Shown one piece after another: positions 1 through 10,492 of a stretch of 64,000 bases of DNA (positions are counted from its first letter, which is position 1; each line of letters opens with the position of its first letter). This DNA is from Candidatus Symbiobacter mobilis CR. Its GTDB lineage: Bacteria > Pseudomonadota > Gammaproteobacteria > Burkholderiales > Burkholderiaceae_C. The notes beneath the pieces are model-generated. The model made no database searches and was not told where the DNA came from. It saw nothing but the letters and a program-made list of their open reading frames with translations. The DNA lies in the NCBI RefSeq assembly GCF_000477435.1, contig NC_022576.1, positions 1,054,001 through 1,118,000 of the forward strand, read 5' to 3'. A program made the position numbers and the translations under genes.

Positions 1-34
1 CTCTCACCATTCTGATCGTCGTTCCGACGCTTGA

Positions 35-106
35 TCACGACGCTGCCTTATTCACGACACTGTCACTCACGACGCTGTCACGACGCTGCATCATGCACGA
101 CGCAGC
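35..106. repeat. Short direct repeats downstream of rimP
   Basis: The unit TCACGACGCTG occurs at 35-45, 67-77 and 78-88, with one-mismatch or partial copies at 52-62 and near 95-104. The spacing is irregular (11-17 bp). The repeats lie just after the rimP stop codon, on the side where nusA would be expected in this lineage, although nusA is not in the window. I see no coding signal in positions 1-107. Confidence 0.6.
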
Positions 107-107
107 T

Positions 108-995
108 TTATACCGATCCAAAGGACCGATCCGATGGCGCTATAGCGCGCCGCCGGAAGTCGGCCACCGACGCAAGCCGGGCTTCGAGCACCTCTCGCCA
201 TGCAAAAGCCACGCGCTGCACAGGCGCGTTGGCCGCCGCCTTGGTGCTGACTCTGCTCCCGGCACGGCCAGGTTTTGCCTGGGGTCGACGTCCGTGGTCG
301 ACGGCTTCTTGCCATTGCACCTCCCATAACATTTCCGGTTCCGAATGCACATCCTGCACAACAGCCGTTGTCTGTGTATGCATCCCGTTTGCATTCATCC
401 CGTGTGCAGTGGCTCCTGACATGGGAGCAATGTCCGCAACAACAGTGGTATCGGAAGAGACAGCAATATCGGGAGCAGAAACTCCGACATCATGGCGACT
501 CTCCTGACAACTCTCTTGACGACTCTCGAAACTCTCGTGACTCTGATGGCGATGCAATACTCCCCGGTATTTCCTGCGTCCCCCCGGTGGGGAACCCTCT
601 ACAGGACGGAGCACGATATCGACGACGCTGCCTTCAAACCGGAACAAATCCCGAAGCTGGCGCAAACGCCGATCCATCCCCGGCGAGGACACTTCGAGCC
701 GCTGATAGTCCACGTTTTCGACTTCGAACAAATACTGCAACTGCCTTGTCACCCGCTCGCAGTCGTCTACCGTGATCGACCTAGGGATCGATGGTGTAGC
801 GGAAGGTGACGTGGAAGATGAAGTAGAAGTAGAAGTAGAGGAGGACGAGGAGGATGTCTGCGCTCCGTCGAATTCCCATGCGGTATCGATAGTCACGCGC
901 AGCAACCCACCCCCCAATCGGGACAACTCGACCAAGTCATAACCCAGCCCGGAAACGGTCTGTGCCACCTTGCTTTCCAACACTTGCGATACCAC
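108..995 (-). CDS. rimP: Ribosome maturation factor RimP with two repeat-rich insertions
   Basis: RimP assists late maturation of the 30S ribosomal subunit in the cytoplasm. The conserved core is visible: a start region like VVSQVLESKVAQTVSGLGYD, then ITVDDCERVTRQL, VENVDYQRLEVSSPG, DRRLR and a C-terminal EVLEARLASVADF. I chose GTG at 995, which gives 295 residues and places the conserved N-terminus at the start; an ATG at 1127 would read back through the yejF terminator and 3' end. Most RimP proteins are about 150-180 residues. The excess is a Ser/Thr run at about residues 47-65 and an insertion of about 70 residues (148-220) rich in His, Ser and Glu inside the C-terminal SH3-like domain. 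Both insertions are coded by simple DNA repeats. The core reads through without a break, so the gene is probably functional. Confidence 0.9.
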   Translation of the reverse strand: MVSQVLESKVAQTVSGLGYDLVELSRLGGGLLRVTIDTAWEFDGAQTSSSSSSTSTSTSSSTSPSATPSIPRSITVDDCERVTRQLQYLFEVENVDYQRLEVSSPGMDRRLRQLRDLFRFEGSVVDIVLRPVEGSPPGGRRKYRGVLHRHQSHESFESRQESCQESRHDVGVSAPDIAVSSDTTVVADIAPMSGATAHGMNANGMHTQTTAVVQDVHSEPEMLWEVQWQEAVDHGRRPQAKPGRAGSRVSTKAAANAPVQRVAFAWREVLEARLASVADFRRRAIAPSDRSFGSV

Positions 996-1035
996 GATTC
1001 GTTTGCAAAAAACCGGAATGCGAAAACCAAAAACC

Positions 1036-1067
1036 AAAAAAAAGGGGCGGAAATCACCCGCCCCTTT
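1036..1067 (-). terminator. Rho-independent terminator of yejABEF
   Basis: Read on the minus strand, AAAGGGGCGG pairs perfectly with CCGCCCCTTT around a seven-base loop and is followed by a run of Ts. The yejF stop codon (1054-1056) lies in the loop, so the stem forms around the end of the coding sequence. It separates the transporter operon from rimP. Confidence 0.85.
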
Positions 1068-2781
1068 GGTCGTAGTCCGCCATTCTAGCGGAAGCGTTTT
1101 TTTCCATATCCGGCCCAAAGCTGGCATCGAGCAGTGCCTGGGTACAGGGGTGGCGCGGATGGTGCAGCAGGTTTGCGATGGGGGCGGATTCGACGATCCT
1201 GCCGGATTGCATCACCAGAACGTGGTGCGCCATCGCGCGGATAACAGCCATGTCGTGCGTGATCAGCACATAGGCCATGCCTCTATCCCGCTGGAGGCGT
1301 GCAAACAATTCGAGGATGTCACGGGCCACGCCTGCATCAAGGGCGCTCGTCGGCTCATCGAGGACGAGGATGTCCGGGTCGATGACCAATGCCCGCGCAA
1401 TCGACAGTCGCTGACGTTGCCCGCCGGAAAACTCGTGCGGATACCGTTCCAGCATGGCCGCATCGTTCCCGGTATCGAGTCCCACTTCCCGCAACGCTGC
1501 GCGCACCTTCTCCCTGCGCTGGCGGGCATCAAGGCCCGGCGCGTGGACCCGCAGCCCTTCCGCGACCAGTTCCTCCGCAGTCATCCGCGAAGACAGCGAC
1601 GAATACGGATCCTGAAAAACCACCTGGATGTGGTGGCGCAGGTTTCGGTCCTCCAACCGGGAACGGTTCCATGGCTGGCCGCAAACACGCACTTCGCCCC
1701 TATACCCCACTAGCCCGAGCAGCGCCAAGGCGAGAGTCGATTTGCCGCTGCCCGATTCCCCAACGATGCCCAGCGTGCTGCGTGGGAGCAAGCGAAACCC
1801 GACGGCATCGACAGCGCGCACAACGCCACTGCGAAACCACCCCCGCCATCCGGCGATGCGTGTGGCGTATTCCACGCATACCCCTCTAGCCTCCAGCACA
1901 GGGGGCGTTTCCGGGGCATGGAACTCCGGGATAAGGGCTTCTTTGGCGGGCACTACTGCGGGGGGCCTCTCGTTGCCAGGCGTAGCCTCAATAGGCACAA
2001 CGTCGGCAAGTCGCGGCGGGAGCTGCCCCGCAAGCAAACGCTGTGTCAAAGGGTGGCCGGGCCGTTGCAGCACATCCTGCGGGCGGCCTGCTTCCACGAT
2101 GCGGCCTGCGCCCATGATGAGTACGCGGTCGGCAAAACGCCGCACCAAAGGCAAATCGTGGGTGATCAGCACGATGGCGATGCCATGCTTCTGCTGCAAG
2201 ACCGAGAGCAGATCAATCATCTTGCAGCGCAACGTGGCATCAAGCGCCGTCGTCGGTTCGTCGGCAAGAAGGATGCGCGGACTCCCAGCCAATGCCATCG
2301 CAATCAACACCCGTTGGCGTTGCCCCCCGCTGAGCTGATGCGGGTAGGAACGCGCACACCGTTCGGGATCGTCGACATCGACCTCGCGCAACCATTCAAC
2401 TGCGGCTGCGCGGGCCTGCTTTCGGGAATACCCCGCAATGGGTACCAAGACTTCAGCAATCTGTTCGCCCGCAGTCCATAAGGGATTGAGCGCGGTCATC
2501 GGTTCCTGGAAGACGACCGCGATCTGCGACCCACGCACATGACGCAAAGCGGCCTCGGGCAAGGCCAGCAAATCCTGCCCGGCATACCAGGCGCTGCCGT
2601 CGATCTGGGCATCGGCCACAAGTCGCAATAGCGATAGTGCAGTGAGCGTTTTGCCCGATCCCGATTCGCCGACCAGTGCCAGCCTCTCCCCAGCTTCGAG
2701 AACAAAAGAGACATGATCGACGACTGTCTGGCCGCCAAACCGCACCGTCAGGCCACGCACATCCAGCAGGGGAGCCGTCAC
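1054..2781 (-). CDS. yejF: Fused two-domain ABC transporter ATPase YejF
   Basis: This is the ATPase of the Yej peptide importer and provides both nucleotide-binding domains in one 575-residue chain on the cytoplasmic side. Each half has a Walker A motif (GESGSGKT, then GESGSGKS), a signature (LSGGQRQR, then FSGGQRQR), and a Walker B with its glutamate (LLADEP, then LVLDEP). The GTG start at 2781 overlaps the TGA stop of yejE, and the true N-terminus is TAPLLDVRGLTVRFGG; the open frame upstream of it is yejE read out of frame. E. coli YejF is about 529 residues. It is the last gene of yejABEF. Confidence 0.93.
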   Translation of the reverse strand: MTAPLLDVRGLTVRFGGQTVVDHVSFVLEAGERLALVGESGSGKTLTALSLLRLVADAQIDGSAWYAGQDLLALPEAALRHVRGSQIAVVFQEPMTALNPLWTAGEQIAEVLVPIAGYSRKQARAAAVEWLREVDVDDPERCARSYPHQLSGGQRQRVLIAMALAGSPRILLADEPTTALDATLRCKMIDLLSVLQQKHGIAIVLITHDLPLVRRFADRVLIMGAGRIVEAGRPQDVLQRPGHPLTQRLLAGQLPPRLADVVPIEATPGNERPPAVVPAKEALIPEFHAPETPPVLEARGVCVEYATRIAGWRGWFRSGVVRAVDAVGFRLLPRSTLGIVGESGSGKSTLALALLGLVGYRGEVRVCGQPWNRSRLEDRNLRHHIQVVFQDPYSSLSSRMTAEELVAEGLRVHAPGLDARQRREKVRAALREVGLDTGNDAAMLERYPHEFSGGQRQRLSIARALVIDPDILVLDEPTSALDAGVARDILELFARLQRDRGMAYVLITHDMAVIRAMAHHVLVMQSGRIVESAPIANLLHHPRHPCTQALLDASFGPDMEKNASARMADYDQRGG

Positions 2782-3872
2782 CGCATCGCCTTTCGGGGGT
2801 CCAGCGAGTCCCGCAACGCCTCGCCCACAAAGGTGAGCAGCAGCAACGTCAGCACGAGCACGGCAAAGGCTCCCAGCGAAATCCACCATGCGTCGAGGTG
2901 GCTTTTGCCCTGCGCAAGCAATTCCCCCAGCGACGGTGTTCCCGGCGGGGTACCCAGCCCCAGAAAGTCCAGCGAGGTCAACGCCAGAATGCCCGCGCCC
3001 ATGCGGTACGGCAAAAAGGCGAAAACGGGGGACAGACAGTGGGGCAGCAGATGCCGCAGCGCAATACGCCATGGGCCTACCCCCAGAGCCTGCGCAGCGC
3101 GAACGTAGTCCAGCCTGCGCTGGCGCAGAAACTCCGCACGAACGTAGTCCGACAACCCCATCCAGCCAAACAGACTCAATAGCAACAGCAATAGTCCCAC
3201 GCTGGGGGTAAAGAACGCGCTCAGCAGGATCAGCAGGTACAGCTCGGGCAGAGAACTCCAAATTTCCAGGAACCGCTGGAAAAGCAGATCGACTTTGCCC
3301 GCCAAAAAACCTTGCAAGGCTCCCGCCGCCACCCCTAGGAGGGTGCCGACCACCGTCAGCGCCAGCGCAAAAAATACGCTGGTGCGCAACCCATAGAGCA
3401 ACTGCGCGAGCAGGTCACGCCCTCTGTCATCAGTGCCCAGCCAATGTCTGGCGGAAGGCGGCGCAGGGAATGGCTGCGTGCAGTACACGTCGATCGTCCG
3501 CGCTCCATACGGGTTCGGCGCGTACAGCGCCCAATGGCCACCCTGGGTGATGCGCGAACGCACATAGGGGTCGAGGTAGTCGGCAGGGGTATCGAAGTCC
3601 CCTCCGAACGTCTTCTCGCTGTACTCGACAAATACCGGGAAAAACCACTCCCCTTGGTAGCGCACGAGCAAGGGCCGGTCGGTGCTCCACAGCTCGGCCA
3701 CGCTGCACACCACTAGCAGCATCGCAAAAATACATAGGCTGGCGTATCCCAAGCGGTGACGCCGGAATCGCTCCCAAGCGCGTCTACCGGGACTGCGCCC
3801 CACTGCGGCAACTTGCTGCGCAGAGGCCTTTTCGCGGCTTGCACCGCTCTTGTCCATCCAGTCAGTTGCCAT
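2778..3872 (-). CDS. yejE: Peptide ABC transporter permease YejE
   Basis: Inner-membrane permease (364 residues) of the Yej oligopeptide/microcin C-type importer. It has a cytoplasmic N-terminus, a first membrane segment at about residues 42-62, a periplasmic region, the typical HWLGTDDRGRDLLAQLLYG motif of OppC-type permeases, and four or five further helices. The ATPase-contact loop with LGVGPWRIALRHLLPH is present. It overlaps yejB by 11 bases and yejF by 4, which suggests coupled translation. Confidence 0.93.
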   Translation of the reverse strand: MATDWMDKSGASREKASAQQVAAVGRSPGRRAWERFRRHRLGYASLCIFAMLLVVCSVAELWSTDRPLLVRYQGEWFFPVFVEYSEKTFGGDFDTPADYLDPYVRSRITQGGHWALYAPNPYGARTIDVYCTQPFPAPPSARHWLGTDDRGRDLLAQLLYGLRTSVFFALALTVVGTLLGVAAGALQGFLAGKVDLLFQRFLEIWSSLPELYLLILLSAFFTPSVGLLLLLLSLFGWMGLSDYVRAEFLRQRRLDYVRAAQALGVGPWRIALRHLLPHCLSPVFAFLPYRMGAGILALTSLDFLGLGTPPGTPSLGELLAQGKSHLDAWWISLGAFAVLVLTLLLLTFVGEALRDSLDPRKAMR

Positions 3873-4890
3873 CGAATCGAACTCGCGGATCGACCCAGCA
3901 ATAGGATAGGTCGGAACATAGCTTGGCCAGCAGCCCCAGCAGGGTATAGAAATACAGCGTTCCCAATACGACGGGATAGTCCCGGCGGATCACGCTTTCG
4001 TACCCCAACAAACCCAGCCCGTCGAGGGAAAACAGCGTCTCGATCAGCAAAGACCCCGTGAAAAACGCCCCCACAAACGCGGCGGGCAGCCCTGTCAACA
4101 AGGGGATCAGCGCATTGGGCAACACGTGTCTCCATAACACCTGCCGTTCCCCCAGGCCCTTGGCGCGGGCGGTGACCACATACTGCCTGCGAATCTCGTC
4201 GAGAAAGGCGTTTTTGGTCAGCATGGCCGTGGTCGCGAAGTTGCCAACGACCATCGCGGTGATGGGTAGGGCGATATGCCAAAGATAGTCTGCGATCCGG
4301 GCGCCCCACGATAGGGACTCCCACCCTTCGGAGACCAAACCGCGCAGCGGGAACCACTGCAACCCTCCCGCAAACACTACGAGCAGGACGACACCCAGCA
4401 CGAAGCCCGGAATCGCGTACCCGACAGTCAACAGCAGCGTACTCCCCACATCGAAACGCGACCCTGCGCGCACCGCTTTGGCGATACCCAGCGGAACGGC
4501 GATGAGATACGTCAGAAAAAACGTCCACATGCCCAGGCTGATCGACACGGGCAGCTTCTGCCACAACAGCCGCGCAACGCTCTCGTTACGGAAAAAACTC
4601 TGCCCCAAGTCGAAGCGAACGCACTGGCCGAGGAGGAGGAGGTACCGCTCCCCTACCGGTTTGTCGAAACCATACAGGGCACGAATCTGCTCCAGCCGCT
4701 GCGGATCCACGCCCGAAGCGCCCCGGTAGCCCATCGCAGTTGTTTCCGCCCCCGGCACAGCACGCGCTTCAGCCAAATACTGCTCTACCGGCCCACCGGG
4801 AACGAACTGGATGATGACGAAGGTCAGCGTCATCACCCCCAACAGGGTGGGAACCATCCACAGCAGCCGGGTCAGGACATAGCCCCACAT
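3862..4890 (-). CDS. yejB: Peptide ABC transporter permease YejB
   Basis: OppB-type permease partner of YejE. The start at 4890 gives MWGYVLTRLLWMVPTLLGV as the first membrane helix and 342 residues; an upstream start at 4965 would add a non-homologous leader overlapping yejA. Recognisable Yej features are FVPGGPVEQ, YGFDKPVGERY, the EAA-like loop ARAKGLGERQVLWRHVLPNA and the C-terminal DLSYCWVDPRVRFDG. The gene begins 8 bases after the yejA stop. Confidence 0.93.
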   Translation of the reverse strand: MWGYVLTRLLWMVPTLLGVMTLTFVIIQFVPGGPVEQYLAEARAVPGAETTAMGYRGASGVDPQRLEQIRALYGFDKPVGERYLLLLGQCVRFDLGQSFFRNESVARLLWQKLPVSISLGMWTFFLTYLIAVPLGIAKAVRAGSRFDVGSTLLLTVGYAIPGFVLGVVLLVVFAGGLQWFPLRGLVSEGWESLSWGARIADYLWHIALPITAMVVGNFATTAMLTKNAFLDEIRRQYVVTARAKGLGERQVLWRHVLPNALIPLLTGLPAAFVGAFFTGSLLIETLFSLDGLGLLGYESVIRRDYPVVLGTLYFYTLLGLLAKLCSDLSYCWVDPRVRFDGN

Positions 4891-4898
4891 GGTTGTGG

Positions 4899-6722
4899 CT
4901 ACCGGGTTCCTGCTGGCGATGCAGCATCCTGGTCCGGCACCGCCCACCAGGTATCGATGGCCCAAGCTTCTCCCGGGGAATACGGGGGAATCTGCGCCGG
5001 GTGCGCGAGCTTGCTGCGGTCATACACCACCCGGTGTGCCGAGGCAAACCACTGGGGGAGGAGCACGTGGCTGTGGGCAATCACCCGATCTAGCGCACGG
5101 CAGGCGGTGCGCATCGCTGCTTGCGAGGGCGCGTGGATCATCTGGTGCAGCAGGGCATCGACAGCAGGGTTGGCGATACCGGAAAGATTGCCCGAATGCT
5201 CCGTCACTGCGGCAGCCGAGCCAAACAGATCTTCGTACTCCTGACCAGGGAAATGGGAACCAGCATAGGCCAGTGAAACGATGTCGAAGTCGAACTGCTG
5301 CAATCGCTGCTGGTAGATGGCGAAATCGACGAACCTGGGACGCAGCGTAATCCCCAGCTTGTCGAGGTTGCGCACCCATGCCGACACGACGCGCGCGCTG
5401 CCTTCGCTGCTGTCGAGGTACTCGACCTCGAACGGTACCCCCTCGGCATTGCGCAGCCTGCCCTGGCGCACCATCCACCCGGCTTGCTGCAAGAGATCCC
5501 GTGCCTGGAGCAAACGCTGGCGTAGCGGCACTTGGCCTTCCCCTTCACCCGGCATCGTGCCCCACGTGGCAATGGGGATATGGCTGCGCCATGGCCCCAG
5601 CACAGCGCGTTCCTCGGTAGTGGGCGTACCGGTGGCTTGGCAGTCCGTGTTACCGAACAGCCCTTGCACCCGCTGGTACGCGCCATGGAAAAGCTGCCGA
5701 TTCATCCATGCAAAGTCCAGCGCCAACCCCAGCGCCTGGCGCACGCGAACATCGCGAAACCAGGGACGGCGGGTGTTGAGCACATAGCTCTGAAACCCGC
5801 TGGGCAACCGGTGCCCGAACTCCTGTCGAACCAGCTCGCCCGCATCAAAGCGCCGGCCCCGCATCCGCCGCGCCCAGTCCGCAGCGGAAAAGACACGCAT
5901 CCAGTCGATTTCCCCTGCCTGAATCGCCTCGATCCTGGCAGTGTTGTCTTGGTAAATCTTGACGACGATCCGGTCAAAGTTGGCCGTACCCCGGCGTATC
6001 GGCAGGTCGCGGCCCCAGTATTGGGGGTCGCGCACGTACACGATGTCGCGGCCTGCACGCAGGGCGCCGATCCGATACGGCCCACTACCGACCGGGGTAT
6101 CCATCACGATCTGGTCGAAGGGCTTGGTCACGCCCGCGACCCTGCCCCAAGCCGGGCTGAAGATCGGCATGCTGCCGATAGTCAAGGGCAATTCCCGGTT
6201 GGGCTTGCGCATACGAAAACGCACCACCCGCTGCTGCACGACGTCGATCCCTTCCAAGTCAGCGAGCACCGTGCGGTAGACCGGGGAGGCATGGGGCCCG
6301 AGCAGCATCTCAAAGCTGTAACGCACGTCGGAAGCCAACACAGCATCCCCGTTGTGGAACCGCGCCTGCGGTCGCAGCGTGAAGGTGACGGATCGGCGAT
6401 CCAGCGCAATCGTCACATCTTGCGCCAGCAAGCCGTATCCGGTTCCCACCTCGTCATACGTTCCGGCAAGCAAGGTATCGAAAAGCAAGGTGGACAGGTA
6501 TGCCGGTGCGCTGCCCCGCAAGGTAAAGGGGTTGAGTTTGTCGAAGGACGAGACACGCAAAGGGCTGGCCAGCCGTAGCTCCCCCCCTTTGGGCGCATTG
6601 GGCTGTACATAGCCGACATGGCTGAAGTCCGGGGGGTACCGCAGCGTTTCCCACCAGGAATAGCCGTGCCCCGCCCATGCGGTGCCCAGGGTGAGGAGCA
6701 ACGGCCCAATCCAACGGTACAT
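4899..6722 (-). CDS. yejA: Periplasmic peptide-binding protein YejA
   Basis: Extracellular solute-binding protein of family 5, which delivers peptides to YejBEF. The start at 6722 gives a signal peptide (MYRWIGPLLLTLGTAWAG) and 607 residues, close to E. coli YejA. Family marks include YVQPNAPKGGELRLAS, FNGDAV-like RFHNGDAVLASDVRYSFEM and DTPVGSGPYRI. It is first in the yejABEF operon and is divergent from fabI; the shared promoter region is 6723-6866. The Yej system imports microcin C-like peptides in enterobacteria; here the substrate is inferred only as peptide. Confidence 0.93.
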   Translation of the reverse strand: MYRWIGPLLLTLGTAWAGHGYSWWETLRYPPDFSHVGYVQPNAPKGGELRLASPLRVSSFDKLNPFTLRGSAPAYLSTLLFDTLLAGTYDEVGTGYGLLAQDVTIALDRRSVTFTLRPQARFHNGDAVLASDVRYSFEMLLGPHASPVYRTVLADLEGIDVVQQRVVRFRMRKPNRELPLTIGSMPIFSPAWGRVAGVTKPFDQIVMDTPVGSGPYRIGALRAGRDIVYVRDPQYWGRDLPIRRGTANFDRIVVKIYQDNTARIEAIQAGEIDWMRVFSAADWARRMRGRRFDAGELVRQEFGHRLPSGFQSYVLNTRRPWFRDVRVRQALGLALDFAWMNRQLFHGAYQRVQGLFGNTDCQATGTPTTEERAVLGPWRSHIPIATWGTMPGEGEGQVPLRQRLLQARDLLQQAGWMVRQGRLRNAEGVPFEVEYLDSSEGSARVVSAWVRNLDKLGITLRPRFVDFAIYQQRLQQFDFDIVSLAYAGSHFPGQEYEDLFGSAAAVTEHSGNLSGIANPAVDALLHQMIHAPSQAAMRTACRALDRVIAHSHVLLPQWFASAHRVVYDRSKLAHPAQIPPYSPGEAWAIDTWWAVPDQDAASPAGTR

Positions 6723-6866
6723 GCGACAATTCTGCACCAGCATAGGTCATGCATCGCCCGCCCCGCATAGCGCGGGGAAGCGCCCCCCAAGCGCTGTTCG
6801 CGGAGGTGCCACGCCGGGGTTTCCCTGGTGATTCCACGCTCGCTCCAGAGATTGAAAGAGGTCGAA

Positions 6867-7652
6867 ATGGGTTTTCTCGTCGGCAAGAAGTTGTTGATTA
6901 CCGGGGTTTTGTCCAACCGATCGATCGCGTATGGCATCGCCAAATCCTGTCATGCCCAGGGCGCCGAGTTGGCTTTCAGCTATGCCGGGGAACGATTCGA
7001 AGATCGCATCCGCGAATTTGCCGGGGAATTCGGTTCCTCGCTCGTTTTCGATTGCGATGTCGGCGACGACGCGAACATTGATCGCCTATTTCGGGAACTG
7101 GCCCAGCACTGGCCTACCTTCGACGGTTTCGTCCACAGCATCGGCTTTGCCCCCCGGGAAGCCATCGCCGGCAATTTTCTCGATGGCCTGAGCCGCGAGA
7201 ACTTCCGCATTGCGCACGACATCAGCACCTACAGCTTCCCCGCCATGGCGAAGGCTGCCCTGCCTTACCTCAGCGACACGGCTTCCCTGCTGACACTGAC
7301 GTACCTGGGCGGGGTGCGGGTCGTCCCCAGCTACAACACCATGGGGCTGGCCAAGGCTTCGCTGGAAGCCTCCGTGCGCTACCTAGCCGATGCTCTGGGT
7401 GCGAGGGGGATCCGCGTCAACGGGCTGAGTGCCGGGGCCGTCAAAACTCTGGCCGCCAGCGGTATCAAAGACTTCGGCAAGCTGCTAGGCATTTCCGCCG
7501 CCGCGTCCCCCATGAAGCGCAACGTGACCATCGATGAAATCGGCAACGTCGCGGCGTTCTTGCTCAGCGACCTTTCTTCCGGCATGACCGGTCAGATTTC
7601 CTACGTCGATTGCGGGGTCAGCCAGATGGCCGTCGCCGTCGTCGACGGTTGA
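6867..7652 (+). CDS. fabI: Enoyl-ACP reductase (NADH) FabI
   Basis: Catalyses the last reduction of each fatty-acid elongation cycle, turning trans-2-enoyl-ACP to acyl-ACP in the cytoplasm. It is a 261-residue short-chain dehydrogenase fold with the nucleotide-binding start GKKLLITGVLSNRSIAYGIA and the catalytic pair Tyr156/Lys163 in the FabI-type Y-x6-K spacing. The start at 6867 follows a purine-rich site (GAAAGAGG) and gives the standard length. It is divergent from the yej operon. Confidence 0.96.
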   Translation: MGFLVGKKLLITGVLSNRSIAYGIAKSCHAQGAELAFSYAGERFEDRIREFAGEFGSSLVFDCDVGDDANIDRLFRELAQHWPTFDGFVHSIGFAPREAIAGNFLDGLSRENFRIAHDISTYSFPAMAKAALPYLSDTASLLTLTYLGGVRVVPSYNTMGLAKASLEASVRYLADALGARGIRVNGLSAGAVKTLAASGIKDFGKLLGISAAASPMKRNVTIDEIGNVAAFLLSDLSSGMTGQISYVDCGVSQMAVAVVDG

Positions 7653-7694
7653 TGTCCTCCAGGCGCTGATCGCGACTTCCGTCGCCCCTACAGC

Positions 7695-7712
7695 ATGCAC
7701 CCATCACGGTGC
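7695..7712. other. Inverted repeat in the argG leader
   Basis: TGCACC and GGTGCA are separated by six bases in the 215-base gap between fabI and argG. There is no T-run, so it is not a clear terminator. It could be a small stem or an operator; I see no further support for either. Confidence 0.3.
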
Positions 7713-7804
7713 ATCAGGCGCAGCGCAGCCATGCGTTGTAAGAGCGACAGCAGTCGCGATGTGGCCCTGCCCATGCACGGCCCAGAGACGGGTACATCCC
7801 GTAG

Positions 7805-9196
<1,392 letters not shown>

Positions 9197-9386
9197 TGCT
9201 AGGGTATGCACACATCTTGGCTGCCGTGGAAAACCAGAAAACCACCGCAACTACCGTTCACTTGTACACTCGCGCGCCCTTCGACGCAAGGCTGCCTGCA
9301 GGGTTCGTGGTTTGTGCATCGATAAGCCTGCCACGGTTCCTTTCGCGGTCTTCCTTTCGCGCACTACGCACTATTGGAGCGCCACG

Positions 9387-10454
9387 ATGAAAGCACCCGC
9401 TCTTCCTGAATCCGACGCCATTGCGCCTGCGGTGCGTACACCACGCACACGCGCCAAAGCTGTACCCCCAGCACAGGTTGTCACGCCCCCCGACCCTATC
9501 GCTGTGGAGGTTGCGCCAGTCACCGCGCCTCCGGCCCAAAAGTCTGCATCCAAGCCCAAAGCAGCAAAAGCCGCCAAAACAGCCAAAGCGCCGGTAGTGC
9601 AGGCAACGCAGACCAGTACGCCGCCTGATACGCCCCCAGATACGCATCCTGATACGCCTCTCACCGCGCCTGCTCCAGAACCGCAGCCCGAGGTTGCGAC
9701 TGCTGTAGCCGCTACAGCCGATGCACCCTCTACCAAGAGCAAGGCAAAGGGCGCATCCGCGAAGGCTCCCACCAAAGCCCCACCCAAAGCACCGGCGCGC
9801 AAAGCGAAAGTACCGGCTACAGCCCCCGTTGCTGTCGAGCCAGAACCTGCTGCACCCGCTGCACCCACATCCCAACCCAAGCCCGCACTCGCGCCCAAAC
9901 CTGAACCGAAGCCCGTGCCCGTGCCCGTGCCTACGCCGGAGCACAAGCCCGAACCTGTCCCCCCTGCCAAAGCTGCGCCCCGCAAAAAGCCTGCGGCCAA
10001 ACCCACCGCGCCGCTCTCCGATAGTTGGAAGACCAAGCCCGCGCAAGAGCTGAGCGATGAGGAAGTGCTGGCCATGCCCGAGGCGGAATACATGAACGAC
10101 GTACAGCTCGCGTTCTTCCGCCACAAGCTGTCGCGGATGAAGGCCGATGTCCTCAGTAACGCTGGGGAAACGACCGAGCACCTGCGGGAAGAAACCGTCA
10201 TCGTCCCTGATCCGACCGACCGGGCGACGATTGAGGAAGAGCATGCCTTGGAACTTCGCACCCGTGACCGCGAACGCAAATTGCTCAAAAAAATCGAACA
10301 ATCGATCGCGAGCATCGATAACGGGTCCTACGGGTATTGCGAAGAAACCGGAGAACCCATCGGGGTGCGTCGTCTGCTTGCACGGCCCACTGCGAGCCTG
10401 TCCCTCGAAGCGCAGCAACGGCGGGAACTCAAGCAAAAGATGTTCGGAGACTGA
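9387..10454 (+). CDS. dksA: DksA-type RNA polymerase regulator with long N-terminal extension
   Basis: DksA binds in the RNA polymerase secondary channel and, with ppGpp, resets transcription during starvation. The last ~140 of 355 residues are DksA: the coiled-coil tip motif DPTDRA is intact, followed by EEEHALELRTRDRERKLLKKIE and a C-terminal globular part. Only one of the four zinc cysteines remains (YCEETGEPIG, then SLEAQ instead of CIDC), a degenerate finger known from other Burkholderiales. The first ~210 residues are a low-complexity Ala/Pro/Lys stretch, probably disordered and basic. The ATG at 9387 is the first one giving this domain order. The next gene starts 38 bases on. Confidence 0.9.
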   Translation: MKAPALPESDAIAPAVRTPRTRAKAVPPAQVVTPPDPIAVEVAPVTAPPAQKSASKPKAAKAAKTAKAPVVQATQTSTPPDTPPDTHPDTPLTAPAPEPQPEVATAVAATADAPSTKSKAKGASAKAPTKAPPKAPARKAKVPATAPVAVEPEPAAPAAPTSQPKPALAPKPEPKPVPVPVPTPEHKPEPVPPAKAAPRKKPAAKPTAPLSDSWKTKPAQELSDEEVLAMPEAEYMNDVQLAFFRHKLSRMKADVLSNAGETTEHLREETVIVPDPTDRATIEEEHALELRTRDRERKLLKKIEQSIASIDNGSYGYCEETGEPIGVRRLLARPTASLSLEAQQRRELKQKMFGD

Positions 10455-10492
10455 AACTCCGCCGCGCATGCATCTTTGTCCGCATCGCCAGC

